Part shown: positions 12,178-24,475 of the stretch, one piece after another
How positions within the stretch are numbered: the stretch's first letter is position 1
Layout of the letters: every line of letters begins with the position of its first letter
NCBI GenBank assembly: GCA_034231615.1
Contig: CM067311.1
Location: 22,696,173-22,760,172 of the forward strand
Reading direction: 5' to 3'
Origin: Meghimatium bilineatum
Taxonomy: Eukaryota; Mollusca; Gastropoda; Stylommatophora; Philomycidae
DNA: 64,000 bases
Program-made: the position numbers and the translations under genes
Notes under the pieces: model-generated
Told to the model about the DNA's origin: nothing
The model's input: only the letters and a program-made list of their open reading frames with translations
Database searches by the model: none

Positions 12178-14163
12178 TGTAGCAGCTCGCTAGTTTTTCT
12201 ATTCTTTCGCTATTGTTTTAACTACGAGCCGTACACGAATTGTCAACACATTTATGTCAACTCTGCTTAGATATTTCAAAAATTGGTAAGGTTGAAAAAG
12301 GGTATCTTCTCTGGCTTGTTTGGTCATGAAACAGTCATGGCCACAGTTTTATTTTAAAACAAATGAAGTCTCGAGAACCATGTGGGAGGAATTTGGGAGA
12401 AACCCAAATCATGTGGGAGAAACCATGAAGACGTTTTTTCCTTCATAAGGAAAGAAGAAGTTAATTATGTCCCTGTCATGAGACGAACTAGTTGTTCGGA
12501 GATGAGGAACCAACGATTGCCATGGCTTTCATCCTTATGAAAGGCCCGCTTCTTTTTGTAGTTCTAGTTATGGAGCTTCTTATTTTTCGTTATTTGAGAA
12601 GAGTATGAATGAACGAATCCAGTCGTATAATAGTTATTTCAGTCGGAACGAGAGATCTACCAGCCGGGCAACTATTTTGAGTGACCTGCATGAGGTAAGT
12701 GCAAATGTGACTTACCATTACAAGCGTTGCAGTTGTATTCGTCTGAGAAGACGGAAGAAATGCCAGACGTTACGTCTGTTATTTTGAGAGGAAACTACAG
12801 CCCTAAACCTTCACTGTGGTACGACACATCATCAATTAATTCTTCTCTATGAGAAGATTGACCCGGAAGACATTTCTTCTGAGGAACCTAAGTTAGGTCT
12901 GTTATTTTGAGAGGAAACTACAGTCCTAAACCATCACTGTGGTACGACACATCATCAATTAATTCTTCTCCATGAGAAGATTGACCCAGAAGACATTTCT
13001 TCTGGAGGGACACAAGTTACCTGATAGAAGTCGAGCTCCACTCACTTCAGATATTGTGTAAAAGTGATCTATTCCATCTAGGGGGTAGATTTGTGTTGTA
13101 TGGTGTGTGTACGGTGCATTGTCAACGATTTAGTCTAAGTGCTTGAGTATAGGACGTTCCTACTCATACTTAAGACACCCACGCTTAAGTGATAAGCTGG
13201 AATTGGTTCCCAAGAGGAACACGAGTTTGAGATCACCGCTTGAAAATTGAAGTCGTTCAGCTGTGTGCTGAGACTGTCTTTATCAGTCACCGTGTGACAA
13301 CTATCCAGAGAGTATCCAAGAGTTCAGGCCTTGTTATCTTGCCTGAACATATTGTCTACTATCAACCTATGCAGTTCTTTCCATCCTGCTTGAATAATAT
13401 CCTATCTTCAAGCAACCCCTGAAGATCACTCTTTGCTAAACCCTAGGATCTTCAATCAAGCCGAAGAGGATCAAGGCGAACGAAGGACCTTATCATAGGA
13501 TAATTACACTTCTGTCTTCTGTCAGATCATAAATTGTACCTTAGCCTAGATAGGAATTGTAGAGTTAGAACATTCCTTTTTGGAGAACTTGACTAAGGGG
13601 ATTTTTGCTCCTCCCTAAATTCCTCCCTTAAGTAGAAGTATGTGAGTGTCAGGTTGTATGCTAGTAGAATTTGATTCACATGCCTGTAACATTTTTAGCA
13701 ACGCTATGATTGACAGGACGTCAATCGTTGATCCTTTTGTTTTCATTCTACTGTAATAAAATTCCATTTATGTAACTGCACCCTCCTGCCTTGTTGCATG
13801 CATATTAGTGATATGTTTATATTTGTTGTAGTCTGTTGCTGTGCCTCTGTTCTTGTGTGGGGTATGGGATATGCTAACCACTACTGAGATCATCGAGCCA
13901 AGGGAAAAAGTCTTATGAACACAATGCGAATCCTCTGAGAACTATTGAAGTCCGAACAAGAAAGTCTTTGAGAAGTCACAAGTATGCACATTTCTTAAAA
14001 GTCCACTTTTCACTATAATCTTTAATGATTGTTTTTCACATAGTCTTTAATTGTGCCTTTTGTTCTATTTTAATGGTACTCAAGTTCCCAGGATTGGAAG
14101 ATATCAAATGTGAAGATGATCTATTGACGCTCTATTTTAATGGTGCTTTTTCCCGCTCTTCTT
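12178..14163. mobile_element. 1,986-bp insertion of unknown class in repeat R1
   Basis: Flanked by TACTCT at 12,172-12,177 and 14,164-14,169, while the uninterrupted R1 copy has this hexamer once. The insert begins TGTAGCAGCTCGC and ends GCTCTTCTT. I see no terminal inverted repeat and no clear coding region; the 60-codon frame at 12,605-12,787 has no motif. It carries a 123-bp tandem duplication and an AATAAAATTCC polyadenylation-like signal near 13,757. A 6-bp duplication fits several transposon classes, so I leave the class open. Confidence 0.6.
12771..13016. repeat. 123-bp tandem duplication, two copies
   Basis: Units 12,771-12,893 and 12,894-13,016 share GTCTGTTATTTTGAGAGGAA and GGTACGACACATCATCAATT, with few differences. 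The second copy is slightly more diverged at its right end. Confidence 0.9.
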
Positions 14164-14352
14164 TACTCTGAGACCCCATGGCATCAACGATAAGCTATAC
14201 TACCAATAACCTATCACTTTTCGTCCACTTGTTCTTCTTCTTCCCTATTGCTCCAACTTCTCTTCGCCATTTCGCTGTACACAGTTGCACACCTTTGTGG
14301 TGGTTTGGCTTGGGCCGTCATCAGGGGGTTTGGGTTACGGCGACTCACCACT

Positions 14353-15215
14353 TATTTAAGTTTTATCTGCATTGATCTCCATATCACGTTTTATACAAGA
14401 TTCGAGATAACCAAATAATTCAAATGCATTATTTTTAATGGTCTTGACTTGTTTGGCCATTTGCTCCTATTATCATGCCTTCTGAATTCTCGGGCAATTG
14501 AGAAGAACTTACAGTAGCTACGGTTGAACCCTTTCAAGAATTAGGGTCAGGAACCGTCCCAGGTCGACATAAGGTAGGCACCATAAAATATATCAGATAT
14601 AAGCATGTTCCTACTGGGTGGGTTGGTGCGTGGCATATTCATTGCTGCAGTTCCTCTCTGCTTTTGGCTGGTTGCCTCCGACTAATTTATAGTTTAAACT
14701 TCATCAATGACTATTAAAAGCAACTCACCCATTGTTTGACTAATTGAGTGACTGACTGAGAGAATGACTGCCGTAAGGACTGACTAACTAGCTAGTTCAC
14801 TCACGCACTCACTAACTCATATGCAAGCATACATAAATTCACTAGCTAAAATGCACGCACACACATACTAAACAAATCACACACGTACATACTTACACAG
14901 CCAATGCATACACAAACAACCATATGCGTATACACACAAACTCTCAATCGTTAACGTATTGAGTCAATGACTTGTCAATTCGCTAACTCACAATTTCATT
15001 TCTATTTAGTACTATCTATTATACTTTCTTATCTGTACAAGTCGTGGATCCTGGTCTATGAAATGTTTGCCCATGTAAAGATAAGAAACGTGATATTTTC
15101 AAAGTTTCAAATATTATTTTAATGAGCGCACGTTGCACGAAGGAACTCAGAGTTTGCTATCCCACTGGAAATAGAGCTTTTTGACAAATGCTTCCCAGTA
15201 CATATATATGAATAT
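14353..15215. other. Unassigned, partly low complexity
   Basis: Contains degenerate CA-, ACTG- and CACT-rich text around 14,740-14,950 but no regular array and no coding signal. Confidence 0.5.
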
Positions 15216-15535
15216 GACAATATATATGACAAAATATTCCCAGACAAAATATACCCTACAAAATATTCCCAAGGCAAAATATCCCTAGACAAAATATTCC
15301 CAGTACAAAATATTCCCAGACAAAATATACCAGACAAAATATACCGGACAAAATATTCCCAGACAAAATATACCGGACAAAATATTCCCAGACAAAATAT
15401 ACCGGACAAAATATTCCCAGACAAAATATTCCAGACAAAATATTCCAGACAAAATATACCAGACAAAATATTCCAGACAAAATATACCAGACAAAATATT
15501 CCAGACAAAATATACCAGACAAAATATCCCTACAT
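15216..15535 (-). repeat. 14-15 bp minisatellite, left (inverted) array
   Basis: About 21 copies of ACAAAATATTCCCAG or ACAAAATATACCAG with small variants. The open frames across it (GIFCLVYFVW-type text) are artefacts. Confidence 0.93.
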
Positions 15536-15859
15536 AGCCAAAAATTAGGAAAACAGTTATAATAATAGTAACATAGAAAAATTGGTGAAGTAATTTATAA
15601 CAATGTCCTAGGAGATATGGCACGTTTTATGCAAACATAAGATGTAAACCTAGTTTGACATCTTGTATACAAACAGTCCGTGGAGAGATATGGAGAGACT
15701 AAGGCTACGAAAATAACACATTTGTTGTTCAAATTATTGTGTTTCCACAAACTAGAAAAGTAAAATAGTAAACATAGGCTGGACTCAGGGATTCGATCAA
15801 CTGTATACGATCCATGCATTTGAGGATGATCAAATAATCACATGTGTATATGCACTTTT

Positions 15860-16560
15860 GTCTGGTCGTAGTGAAGCAATGTACCGCCACCTGCTTCAGC
15901 AGAACTGGGAAGTAACAGAAATTCAGCTCCATCTTCAATAGTTACTGATTTCGAATTAGCTGTAATTAAAGCTTCTGAATGTGCATTTCCACGAGCTCAA
16001 GTATCAGGATGTTATTTTCACTTTGGACAGAACGTTTGACGAAAACTACAGTCTGAGGGTAAAACGGCGCTGTACATCTCTGATGAAAATTATTCAGTCA
16101 AACAACTGATGGCTTTATCATTCGTACCAGAAACAGATTTAATTTATTGTTTTCGAACAACATACTAATATTGATAGTTTCTCAGATCTGGATTTCCTCA
16201 TATACTTCGAAGATTTCTACATTGGACGGATTCGTCGTGGTCGCCGTTCGCAGCCTCGATTTCCAGTGAGCCTTTGGAATCAACATAATCGCGTCATTAA
16301 TCAACTGCCAAGAAGCAACAACGCTGTTTGAACGTTGGCACAAAGCATTTAACTCAATGGTTAATGTATCTCATCCAACAGCAGTAAGACTTGCCTGTAA
16401 GTTACAGCAACAACAACATACATCGGCACTTTGGAGAAGTCAGATTGCCACTGGTCAACCAACAACAAAGAAAAGAAAAGTTCACCAACGTGTCGATGAT
16501 GCTATTAAACAATAGTTGAACGATACAATCCAGCAGAACCTATCAACTTCTTGAAAAACA
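15860..16560 (+). pseudogene. MULE-type transposase remnant
   Basis: Frames read PRAQVSGCYFHFGQNV, then LMALSFVPETDLIY, then a segment rich in RRGRRSQPRFP near 16,235, then HPTAVRLACKLQQQQHTSA and KKRKVHQRVDDA. These match the C-terminal half of MULE (Mutator-like) transposases, where the histidine of G.YFHF..N.. follows the last part of the DDE core and a helical tail follows. An upstream fragment (TDFELAVIKASECAFP) contains the conserved TDFE aspartate. Stops and frame changes are present throughout. The N-terminal zinc finger and first DDE residues are missing. Confidence 0.7.
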
Positions 16561-16727
16561 TAGCACGTGTTTTGAACATTAATGTTGTATAGTTAACTCA
16601 ATTAAAGAACTTCATTTCATGTCTATCATTTATGAGACAATTCATATCATTTGAAGATTTTATTATAATTATTTACTAGCTATATTTGTATGAAATATTT
16701 AATATATTACCTTTGTATTTAGTCTTG

Positions 16728-17205
16728 GGGATATTTTGTCTCATATATTTTGTCTGGTATATTTTATCTAGTATATTTTGTCTGGTATATTTTGTCTGGA
16801 ATCTTTTGTCCGGTATATTTAGTCTGGAACTATTTTGTCCCGAAATATTTTGTCTAGAATATTTTGTCTGGGTATATTTTGTCTTGGGGATATTTTGTCT
16901 TGGGGATATTTTGTCTAGAAATATTTTGTCTGGTATATTTTGTCTGGGTATATTTTGTCTGGGAATATTTTGTCTGGTATATTTTGTCTGGGAATATTTT
17001 GTCTGGGAATATTTTGTCTGGGCTATTTTGTCTGGTATATTTTGTCTGGGAATATTTTATCTGGGAATATTTTGTCTGGAATATTTTATCTGGGAATATT
17101 TTGTCTGGGAATATTTTGTCTGGGAATATTTTGTATTGGGGATATATTGTCTGGTATATTTTGTCCGGTATATTTTGTCAGGGAATATTTTGTCCGGTTA
17201 ACTAA
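16728..17205 (+). repeat. 14-15 bp minisatellite, right (forward) array
   Basis: About 32 copies of TATTTTGTCTGGGAA or TATATTTTGTCTGG, the complement of the left array's unit. Long open frames in three phases are artefacts of the repetition. Confidence 0.93.
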
Positions 17206-17795
17206 CACGAGCAAACACTGTTAAAAAAGTTACTTGGAATTTGTTTCAAGTTTGAACAAATAAATCTCGTCGATTATACTGTCCGTTGAACTCATGGAGA
17301 CTCATGCTTCTAAAGTAACGTTATTTGACTGGCTTTTCCCATGATATTAATAGTAAACTAGTTTACTATGTGTCAACTTTGTGTAGAAAGCTGATGAAAA
17401 TCATAGTAAAAGTCTAATTAAGTCAGTTTAGAAGGATAATTTCCAATGTGCTTATGAATTTATTGTCAAATGATACGGACTATCTCTGAACGATGATGAT
17501 AATGATGAAATAATCACGTGAGCTGTGAGCAGGCAGCTTGAAAGCACACAGATTTTTAAAAAAAAAATACACATCTTCGCAGGTGTGTCAATGAGGCGAC
17601 ACCCAGACCCATAAGGATGTCTCAAAGCCATTGAAGTGTAAAGGGGGGGGGGGTATGGATGCATATTTAGTCCCCTAAGGTCAACATTTCAGTGCGCCAG
17701 TATTCCAGGATAACCACGTGATGTTGTGAGCTCAGTACACAATTATTGGTCAATTATCTCATCATTCGTCTATAAGATTTCTTAACTCATCCGCA
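17206..17795. other. Unassigned spacer
   Basis: No support for genes. A poly-G run lies near 17,642. Confidence 0.5.
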
Positions 17796-17827
17796 ATGCT
17801 AACATATTCATATTCCCCGACACCTAG

Positions 17828-18085
17828 GGGTCTGCTACAAAAGGACAAAGATGCAATGTCGGCAGACATGCAAATCTTGATCACCCATAGGATTTATTTG
17901 ATAGAAGACAAGAGTAAGACATTGAGATTAGATGACAATGACGATTTTTTCAAAGAGGACACATTGTCAGCTTATCCCCCAACTTTCTTTAGTCGCGTCT
18001 TGAAAAGAAAACAGCGGCCCTATTCTTTGCACCCTGAACTAGAAATCGAGTCCCCGGTGCCACAGGGCGCACTGAACGAAAATAG
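17828..18085 (+). CDS. Candidate internal exon, unknown secreted or regulatory protein
   Basis: An open frame runs 17,796-18,089. A good acceptor (pyrimidine-rich text ending CACCTAG at 17,821-17,827) and a donor (AATAG then GTAGTT at 18,086) bracket about 258 bases that stay open. The peptide is not low complexity. It is rich in acidic and basic residues, includes LRLDDNDDFFKEDTLS, and has a dibasic run VLKRKQRPYSLHPELE, the kind of site prohormone convertases cut. I do not recognise the protein. It could be an exon of a neuropeptide-type precursor, or chance. No neighbouring exon was found. Confidence 0.3.
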
Positions 18086-18089
18086 GTAG

Positions 18090-19520
18090 TTATATGAATG
18101 CGGTTTAACAAAACAGAAAAAAACGCGGTGACTCAAGTTGCGTGGTGACGTCATGATTGAACATGTGTCCGCTGACCGGAATCTCGTTAAAATATCACCT
18201 GCTACGTTTTAGTATATTTCAGGTGTGCACAAAAGACTCGTCTTTTACGTAATATAAAGCATTTATTTGTAATAATGTCACTATCTTTGAGGGTGTTTCA
18301 TATAGAAAACTTAAATAATATTTTTTATTAAATGTATTCTGAAGAACTAAAACACAACTATATCCTTATTTGACGTACACAGCACTGCGATCGATACTGG
18401 CCTTCTATATATACAAATCGTCAAAGCACGGACATCATAGGAATGGTCATTGGTTACCAAACGTAATCGATATTTCCCTGTACAGTTTTTACCTAATGCT
18501 TCTCCATAAGATTCATGCACGCTGATCTGACACATTGCCACTGATATTGGTTGTTTAGGCTTTCAATTTGTCTCTTTGCATCTACTTTGTATCGTCAGGC
18601 AATGAAAATCACACAAAAACTGATATACCAAGATAAGGACTCAGTATTAGGCAGGGATATACTAATATAAGGTATGCTGTCTCTATTTAGTACCGGCTAT
18701 ATTTAGGACTTCAAATGGCTTCCCGATGGAACCTAGCGATCACACGGGTGTCGGATAGGTCTCCCGGATCGGTGTCGCTCTAGGAGCGTAGGATGGAGAC
18801 TCGGATCTGTACCCGTACCTCGTCGTCGCGCCAACGCGGTCTCATAACACTGTAGGGTCTTATTCTACATGTAATCGGAGGACAATCATGACGTCATATC
18901 AAACAGGTCTCGACTTGTTTTCATGCAACGATATCTATTCTGTGAGTCATCACTGATATCACAAGGCTGGCCTATCATATCATCACAGGTCTCGACTTAT
19001 TCTTCTAAGCAGATATGCCACGGCACGTTATCGTCATAGCAATAGGCTGGCCTACCACATATACTCTGTAACGAGGTGAGTCATATTGATGGGGTTGGTG
19101 GTTGGTATATGGCCTTATAACGTTAGAGAAGTAGAATATCACTGCTGATCAGGACGTCACAGGTAGAAAAAAAACGTCCACTTGTTTTAGCAGAAACGGA
19201 TCTGATCACGCTATCTGAAAGTCATACTTACGGTGGATGCTGGGTATATGGTCTCATAAGACGGATGAGAGATGATGGGTAGATAACATCGTTCTGAATA
19301 GCCGGAGTGATGCATCACAATATAGATTATGAAGGATAATCTGCTGAGCTGAAAGTTATAATAAGTAATGTTGGGGGGGGGGGGTATACTTACAATTTGT
19401 CACCTATTAAAAAAGACATTGTCACTGCATGTCTTGTCCCAATTTCTTACTTTTGTCTTGTCAATTGACCACCATGGATGAGGATGAGATACACGTTAGT
19501 AAACATTGAACATTTGTCGT
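18090..19520. other. Unassigned; no gene seen
   Basis: Ordinary sequence with a GC-richer patch around 18,740-18,840 and a poly-G run near 19,372. The 64-codon frame at 18,347-18,541 on the minus strand has no motif. Confidence 0.5.
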
Positions 19521-20124
19521 CTTATAGAAGACTCCTAGGTGGTGAACAATTTTATAGAAGACTCCTAGGTGGGGAAAAATTTTATAGAAGACTCCTAGGT
19601 GGTGAACAATTTAATAGAAGACTCCTAGGTGGTGAACAATTTAATAGAAGACTCCTAGGTGGTGAACAATTTAATAGAAGACTCCTAGGTGGTTAAAAAT
19701 TTTATAGAAGATTCCTAGGTGGTGAACAATTTAATAGAAGACTCCTAGGTGGTGAACAATTTAATAGAAGACTCCTAGGTGGGGAAAAATTTAATAGAAG
19801 ACTCCTAGGTGGTGAACAATTTTATAGAAGACTCCTAGGTGGGGAAAAATTTAATAGAAGACTCCTAGGTGGTGAACAATTTTATAGAAGACTCCTAGGT
19901 GGTGAACAATTTAATAGAAGACTCCTAGGTGGTTAAAAATTTTATAGAAGACTCCTAGGTGGGGAAAAATTTTATAGAAGACTCCTAGGTGGTTAAAAAT
20001 TTTATAGAAGACTCCTAGGTGGGGAAAAATTTTATAGAAGACTCCTAGGTGGGGAAAAATTTTATAGAAGACTCCTAGGTGGGGAAAAATTTTATAGAAG
20101 ACTCCTAGGTGGATAAAAATTATA
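19521..20124. repeat. 30-bp minisatellite, about 20 copies
   Basis: The unit contains AGAAGACTCCTAGGTGG and a variable part (GGTGAACAAT, GGGGAAAAAT or GGTTAAAAAT) followed by TTTATAG or TTAATAG. Variants are interleaved rather than blocked, suggesting expansion by unequal exchange. The palindrome CCTAGG occurs in each unit. Confidence 0.97.
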
Positions 20125-21030
20125 TGTGTGCCATTACCTTAGATGGGTCAACATTACACCAGATCATTGCCATGCGTACACCACCCTCCCCTCATACAGA
20201 ATGCACATATACACACACACACATCTGGCTACAAAGACATCGAGAAGAGTGTCATACCAACATAGATAGGAGTTTATAACACTTATCGGTACCATCAGGC
20301 CCCTGACACTAGCTTAGGGTGCATAGAATATGCCTACTATCCTTCTAAAGGTAGTAGAAAGTGACTAAGTTATGTGAAACCATAATGTTTCTGTTCTTAT
20401 ATTAATGTATAACATGTGCAACGATGTGTCCTGGGATGTAATCCGAGATGAATCAACCATCGATGCGGAGACGACACATGCTGATAGATAATAGTGATGA
20501 TCTCAATCTGTAAATAACGCAGAAATTAAAAGAAGAATGGTAGGAATGGTTAAAGTTCCTCTCAATGACATGAGAAAAATTGAGTCATAACATTACGAGA
20601 CTAAAGTAAGGAACATGAAACCACACGATCACCTGCCGTTTCCGTAACGAAGGTTGGCTGCAACATACCTCCAATATCCTTGACTCCTGTTACGGAGGTG
20701 CACTCTGTTAGACTGTAATCTGTCCATCATGTGTTGCTACTCTCCCACCTGTATCACTGTCTACCTCTTGTCACCTCCCATCGACTTTACCTTCAAGTAA
20801 GGTCGTGTAAGATTACTCAAGGAAGTATCTGATACAGATTATGATGTATAAACTATTTATGATAGGTGTATCATGACCAAGTTCAACTACACAGAGTCCT
20901 CCATAGACTCATTTCTCCATATTTGATCGTAAGCCGGCTGTAAATCAACGATGATGGTGTTTCAACTTCTAAAGGAAATGATATGGCATGAAAAACAATA
21001 AATGTGATGAACAAGTAGAAAAAAAAAACA
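20125..21030. other. Unassigned spacer
   Basis: No coding, RNA or repeat signal that I can support. Confidence 0.5.
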
Positions 21031-24000
21031 TTTGTGATTGTCTAATTTTTCTTGTGAGTTCGTAGATGCCCGATGAGTTCGATTCGTGCCAGGAAATTTC
21101 TATTGCAGTGCATGCAGTAGTGCGGGGCGTTCGGGGTAGGAGAGTTTTCAGATTTGTTCTACCGCTTCCGTCACTTGTAAATTGCTCGCAGTGTTCTTTC
21201 TTGTTCACATTTAGTGATGTTACAGTGATCTGGGAGTGCCGAGTTGAGCGATCAATTGCTGTAATCTCCCAAGAGCTAGGATCGATGATGTGGTGCTTGA
21301 GAGAATTTTTAGATAATCCTTGGGGTGCTTTTTCTGCCGTCCGCTTGAACATTTACCATCGCACAGCTCTCCATAGAATAATCTCTTTGGGAGGCGCTTG
21401 TCTATCATACAGACGATGTGGCCAGTCCAGCTGAGTTGGAACCTAGTCAGCAGAGCATAGATGCTTTGCATGCGGTACGTTTAAAGGTTTTTCGTGTCTG
21501 GTACTCGATTCTGCCAGTGTACTTCCATGAGTTTTTTTAGGCACCGAAAGTGGAAAGTGTTAAGCTGTCGAGCGTGACTCGCATAGGAAGTTCAGGATGA
21601 CAGTATAAAGCAGTGTTGGTAGAATCACTGCGCGGTATACGGCCAACTTTGTTGTCAAATTGAGACCACACCTGATCCAGACGTTGCACGAAAAGGCTCC
21701 CGAATGCCGCATTGGCACGAGCAATACGCAGTGCAACATTCTCGTCAATTGTCGCAGTTTGAGATAGGGTGCTGCCGAAATATACACATGTATTTGCAGT
21801 ATTGAGATTTTGTGCCTTTACTGTGATTACTGGTTCTGTATAGGGGGCGCCTGACGCTGAATGATACATTACAAATGTCTTCGCGGTGCTGATGGTGAAA
21901 CCGAACCCATCACAGGCCAAAGAAAAGAGGTCCATACTGTACTGGTACTACATGTCTTTCAGAATGGTAGAATTTAGTGTACTATCGTCGGCGAACAAGA
22001 GGTTGAGAACAATGTCTGTCTTAGTTTTGGTCTTGGCCTTCAATCTACTAAGATTGAATAGTCCTACGTCAGTTCAATAGCGAAAACAAATCCCTGCACT
22101 GTTATTCCGGAAGGCATCATTTAACAAGGCAGAGAACACCATGCCGAAGAGCGTTGGTGTCAGGACGCAATCCTGTTTGACCACGTTAGTCACTGGAAAG
22201 GGGTTTGAGTGTGCGCCGCTAAATTGCACATAGGCTGTCATACCATCATGGAACTGGCGAACCATATTGGTAAATTTTTCGGAACATCCAAATTTGGCCA
22301 TGATCTTTCATAGTCCTTCGCGATTTACATTGTCGAATGCCTCAGTTGGGTCGACAAATGTGGTGTAGAGACCAATTTCGCGACACTTTTCCTGTAGTTG
22401 TTTGGCAATGAATATCAGGTCAACAGTACCTCTGCCCTGTCGGAAGCCACATTCGCTCTCTGGGAGGAGACCTGTCTCAAGATGGGCTTGCTGTTTGTTT
22501 AACAGAACCCTAGTCAGGATCTTGCCTGCTATTGAGAGCAGTGATATGATTCGATGGTTGTCGCAAACTAGGCGACTTCCTTTTCTCTTGTATAGATGTA
22601 TGATGGAAGCATCCTTAAAGTCTTGTGGTATCGCTTCCAGGTTTCACATTGTCTGGAAGAGCTCTGTGAGTTTAGCAGACATGACGGGGCCACTAACAGC
22701 GTAAACTTCGGCTGGAATGGAGTCTGAGTCTGGTGCTTTTCCTACGGACAAATTTGAGATTGCTTTCTCCACCTCCTCAAGGCAAAGAGGCTCCGATAAT
22801 GAATAATTGATTGGTATTTGCGTGATGCGCGCAATCGCTTCGTCGTTGATGTTGGAGGGGCAGTTTAGTAAATTTTCAAAATGTTCAGCCCAGCGTTTGA
22901 GAATGTCCTCTCTATCAGTGATGGTATGCTTTCCATCTGCGCTTAGAAGAGATGTTCCTGAAGACTGAGGGCCATAAATTGCTTTTAACACTGAATACAA
23001 TTTCTGCATATTATTGCTGTCGGCATAATATTGTAACTCTTTGGCTTTGGTGCTAAACCATGAGTCTTGCATCCTCCTTAGTTTTTTTTGCGCGTTTTTC
23101 TTTGAGTTTTCGTACAGCGTCTTTTTGCTGGTTGATGTGGGGTCGTTTAAATAAGCTTTGTACTGTTTGTGCTTGTTGTCCAGGAGAGCTTTGATCTGTA
23201 CATCGTTTTGGTCAAACCAGTCTTGATGCTTGCGAACAGCAACGACCAATACTTCTGGATCAACTGTCAATGGTACAATTTTGGCATCCATTGATGTGCA
23301 TAGAAGCTGTTTATAAAGTGGATTTTCAATTTGGAGACGTCGAGACGTTTTGAGTGTTTGCTATTTTGAGGTCATCGGAGATGCAATGTATGGAGGTTCA
23401 TTTTGGAGACTAGCAGTCTGTGGTCCTTCCAGCAGTCGGCGCCACACATGGATTTAGTGACCCTCACATTCTGCTTATCGCGTTGTCTCACGATGATGTA
23501 ATTCGATTTGATTCTCCTGTTTTGATCGTGGGTGCATCAATGTAGTCTTATTACGGTGAGGTAATTGAAAGACAGTGTTGGGGATTGAGTATATTAAAGG
23601 ATGCGCATGTTTCTAGCAGTAGCTATTATCCATTGCTATTGTATTTGCCAATACCATGCCTCCCCAGCACACCATCCACGGACGCCCAGTCCGAACCCAC
23701 GCTTGCGTTGAAGTCACCAAGGATGATGACTTGAAAGGATGATGACGTTAGAAAGTGGAAGGCGAATAGTCATTAGCCGGTCACTAATGCCCTTTGGAGG
23801 TCCAGCCAACTTTCTGGCTAGGCTGGATTTAATTGCAAAGCCAACTCCAGCTTCGTGTTTCACTTCTTTATTTCTGCCAATCCAGAAGAAGGAATAACCA
23901 GCGCCTTGTTCTACAAGTTCACCCTCCTCAGACAGTCATGTCTCGTTGAGGGCAGCGATGTCAATTTTGTACCTTGCTAGCTCTTTCGCTACAAGTGCGG

Positions 24001-24395
24001 TACGTCTTTCTGGCCGTGCGACCTCCACGCGGTCCAGTAGGGATCGCACATTCCATGCGCCAATTGTGAGTGAACTCACCTTCGTTTTTCTTGTTTTCTT
24101 GAAGTTTCTACCGCTGAATATGGATCCACGCCAGCCGCGGTATGCTGGTCTGGGTCATAGTGAGGCAGGCAATGTTTAGGGCACCTTTTCTAGCCTCTTC
24201 CTCTGGCTAAGGAGGTGAGCGGTGATTTCCTGAAAAGGGCTGCTCAGCCGCCCAGACGGCTGCCGGACTCCAGAGGTGCCTCAATGTCTCTGGAGAACGA
24301 CCACATGTCCTGAGCCGCATATGTGCAGGTTTGTGACTATGACTGCCAGTGTCACCTGCCACTTTGCCACTTGCCCATTGCCGCAGAATTTTTTT
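21030..24395 (-). mobile_element. Nearly full-length RTE-type LINE (family E), broken
   Basis: Reading down the minus strand: a 5' leader (24,395-24,130); an APE-like endonuclease starting LTIGAWNVRSLLDR near 24,050 with IAALNET (catalytic Glu kept); a short internal loss near 23,735; VLGRHGIGKYNSNG-like text; then an open frame of 215 residues (23,291-22,644) with the linker and RT fingers (RMQDSWFSTKAKELQYYAD, AISNLSVGKAPDSDSIPAEV). The RT core follows with VKQDCVLTPTLF near 22,160 and the catalytic LLFADDST near 21,990. The C-terminus has FGSTLSQTATIDE, LSWTGHIVCM and the terminal finger YCMHCNRNFLARIELIGHL near 21,080. Frame changes and stops make it inactive. At about 3.4 kb it has close to the full length of this family. 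Confidence 0.85.
22644..23291 (-). pseudogene. LINE E linker and RT fingers, longest open part
   Basis: 215 uninterrupted codons covering the region between the endonuclease and the catalytic core of family E. Motifs are HQDWFDQNDVQIKALL, KAIYGPQSSGTS, ILKRWAEHFENLLN and LCLEEVEKAISNLS. The methionine at the start is internal, since the family's protein begins about 800 bases upstream. After the end of this frame the protein continues in another frame near 22,640. Confidence 0.8.
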
Positions 24396-24475
24396 GATGA
24401 TTAATGAATATAATGATGATAGCCATGACTTGCGCTATGAAAATTGGATTAAAGTGAGGGAAAGTTGCGCACTTT

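Larger units (their letters stand above)
11990..14352 (-). repeat. Dispersed repeat R1, reverse copy, interrupted
   Basis: Two blocks, 11,990-12,177 and 14,164-14,352, together equal one R1 copy on the minus strand. They are separated by a 1,986-bp insertion. The forward copy near 11,045-11,057 is uninterrupted at the matching point, so it serves as the empty site. Confidence 0.75.
15216..17205 (+). mobile_element. MULE-type DNA transposon with minisatellite inverted ends
   Basis: A broken MULE-type transposase (15,860-16,560) sits between two arrays of the same 14-15 bp AT-rich unit. The left array reads ACAAAATATTCCCAG on the plus strand and the right reads its complement, so the arrays form inverted ends of roughly 320 and 480 bp. 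Foldback-type elements are known whose inverted ends are tandem arrays, and this has that architecture. No clean target duplication could be read because the outer edges of both arrays decay gradually. Confidence 0.55.

Noticed and set aside
16686-17224. Three overlapping long frames rich in Phe, Tyr, Gly and Leu that look like membrane proteins
   Set aside because: All come from the 14-15 bp array; the mirrored array gives the same text on the other strand.
19478-19696. 72-codon frame with RRLLGGEQF repeats
   Set aside because: Product of the 30-bp minisatellite.
21066-21434. 122-codon plus-strand frame
   Set aside because: It is the antisense shadow of the LINE E C-terminus.
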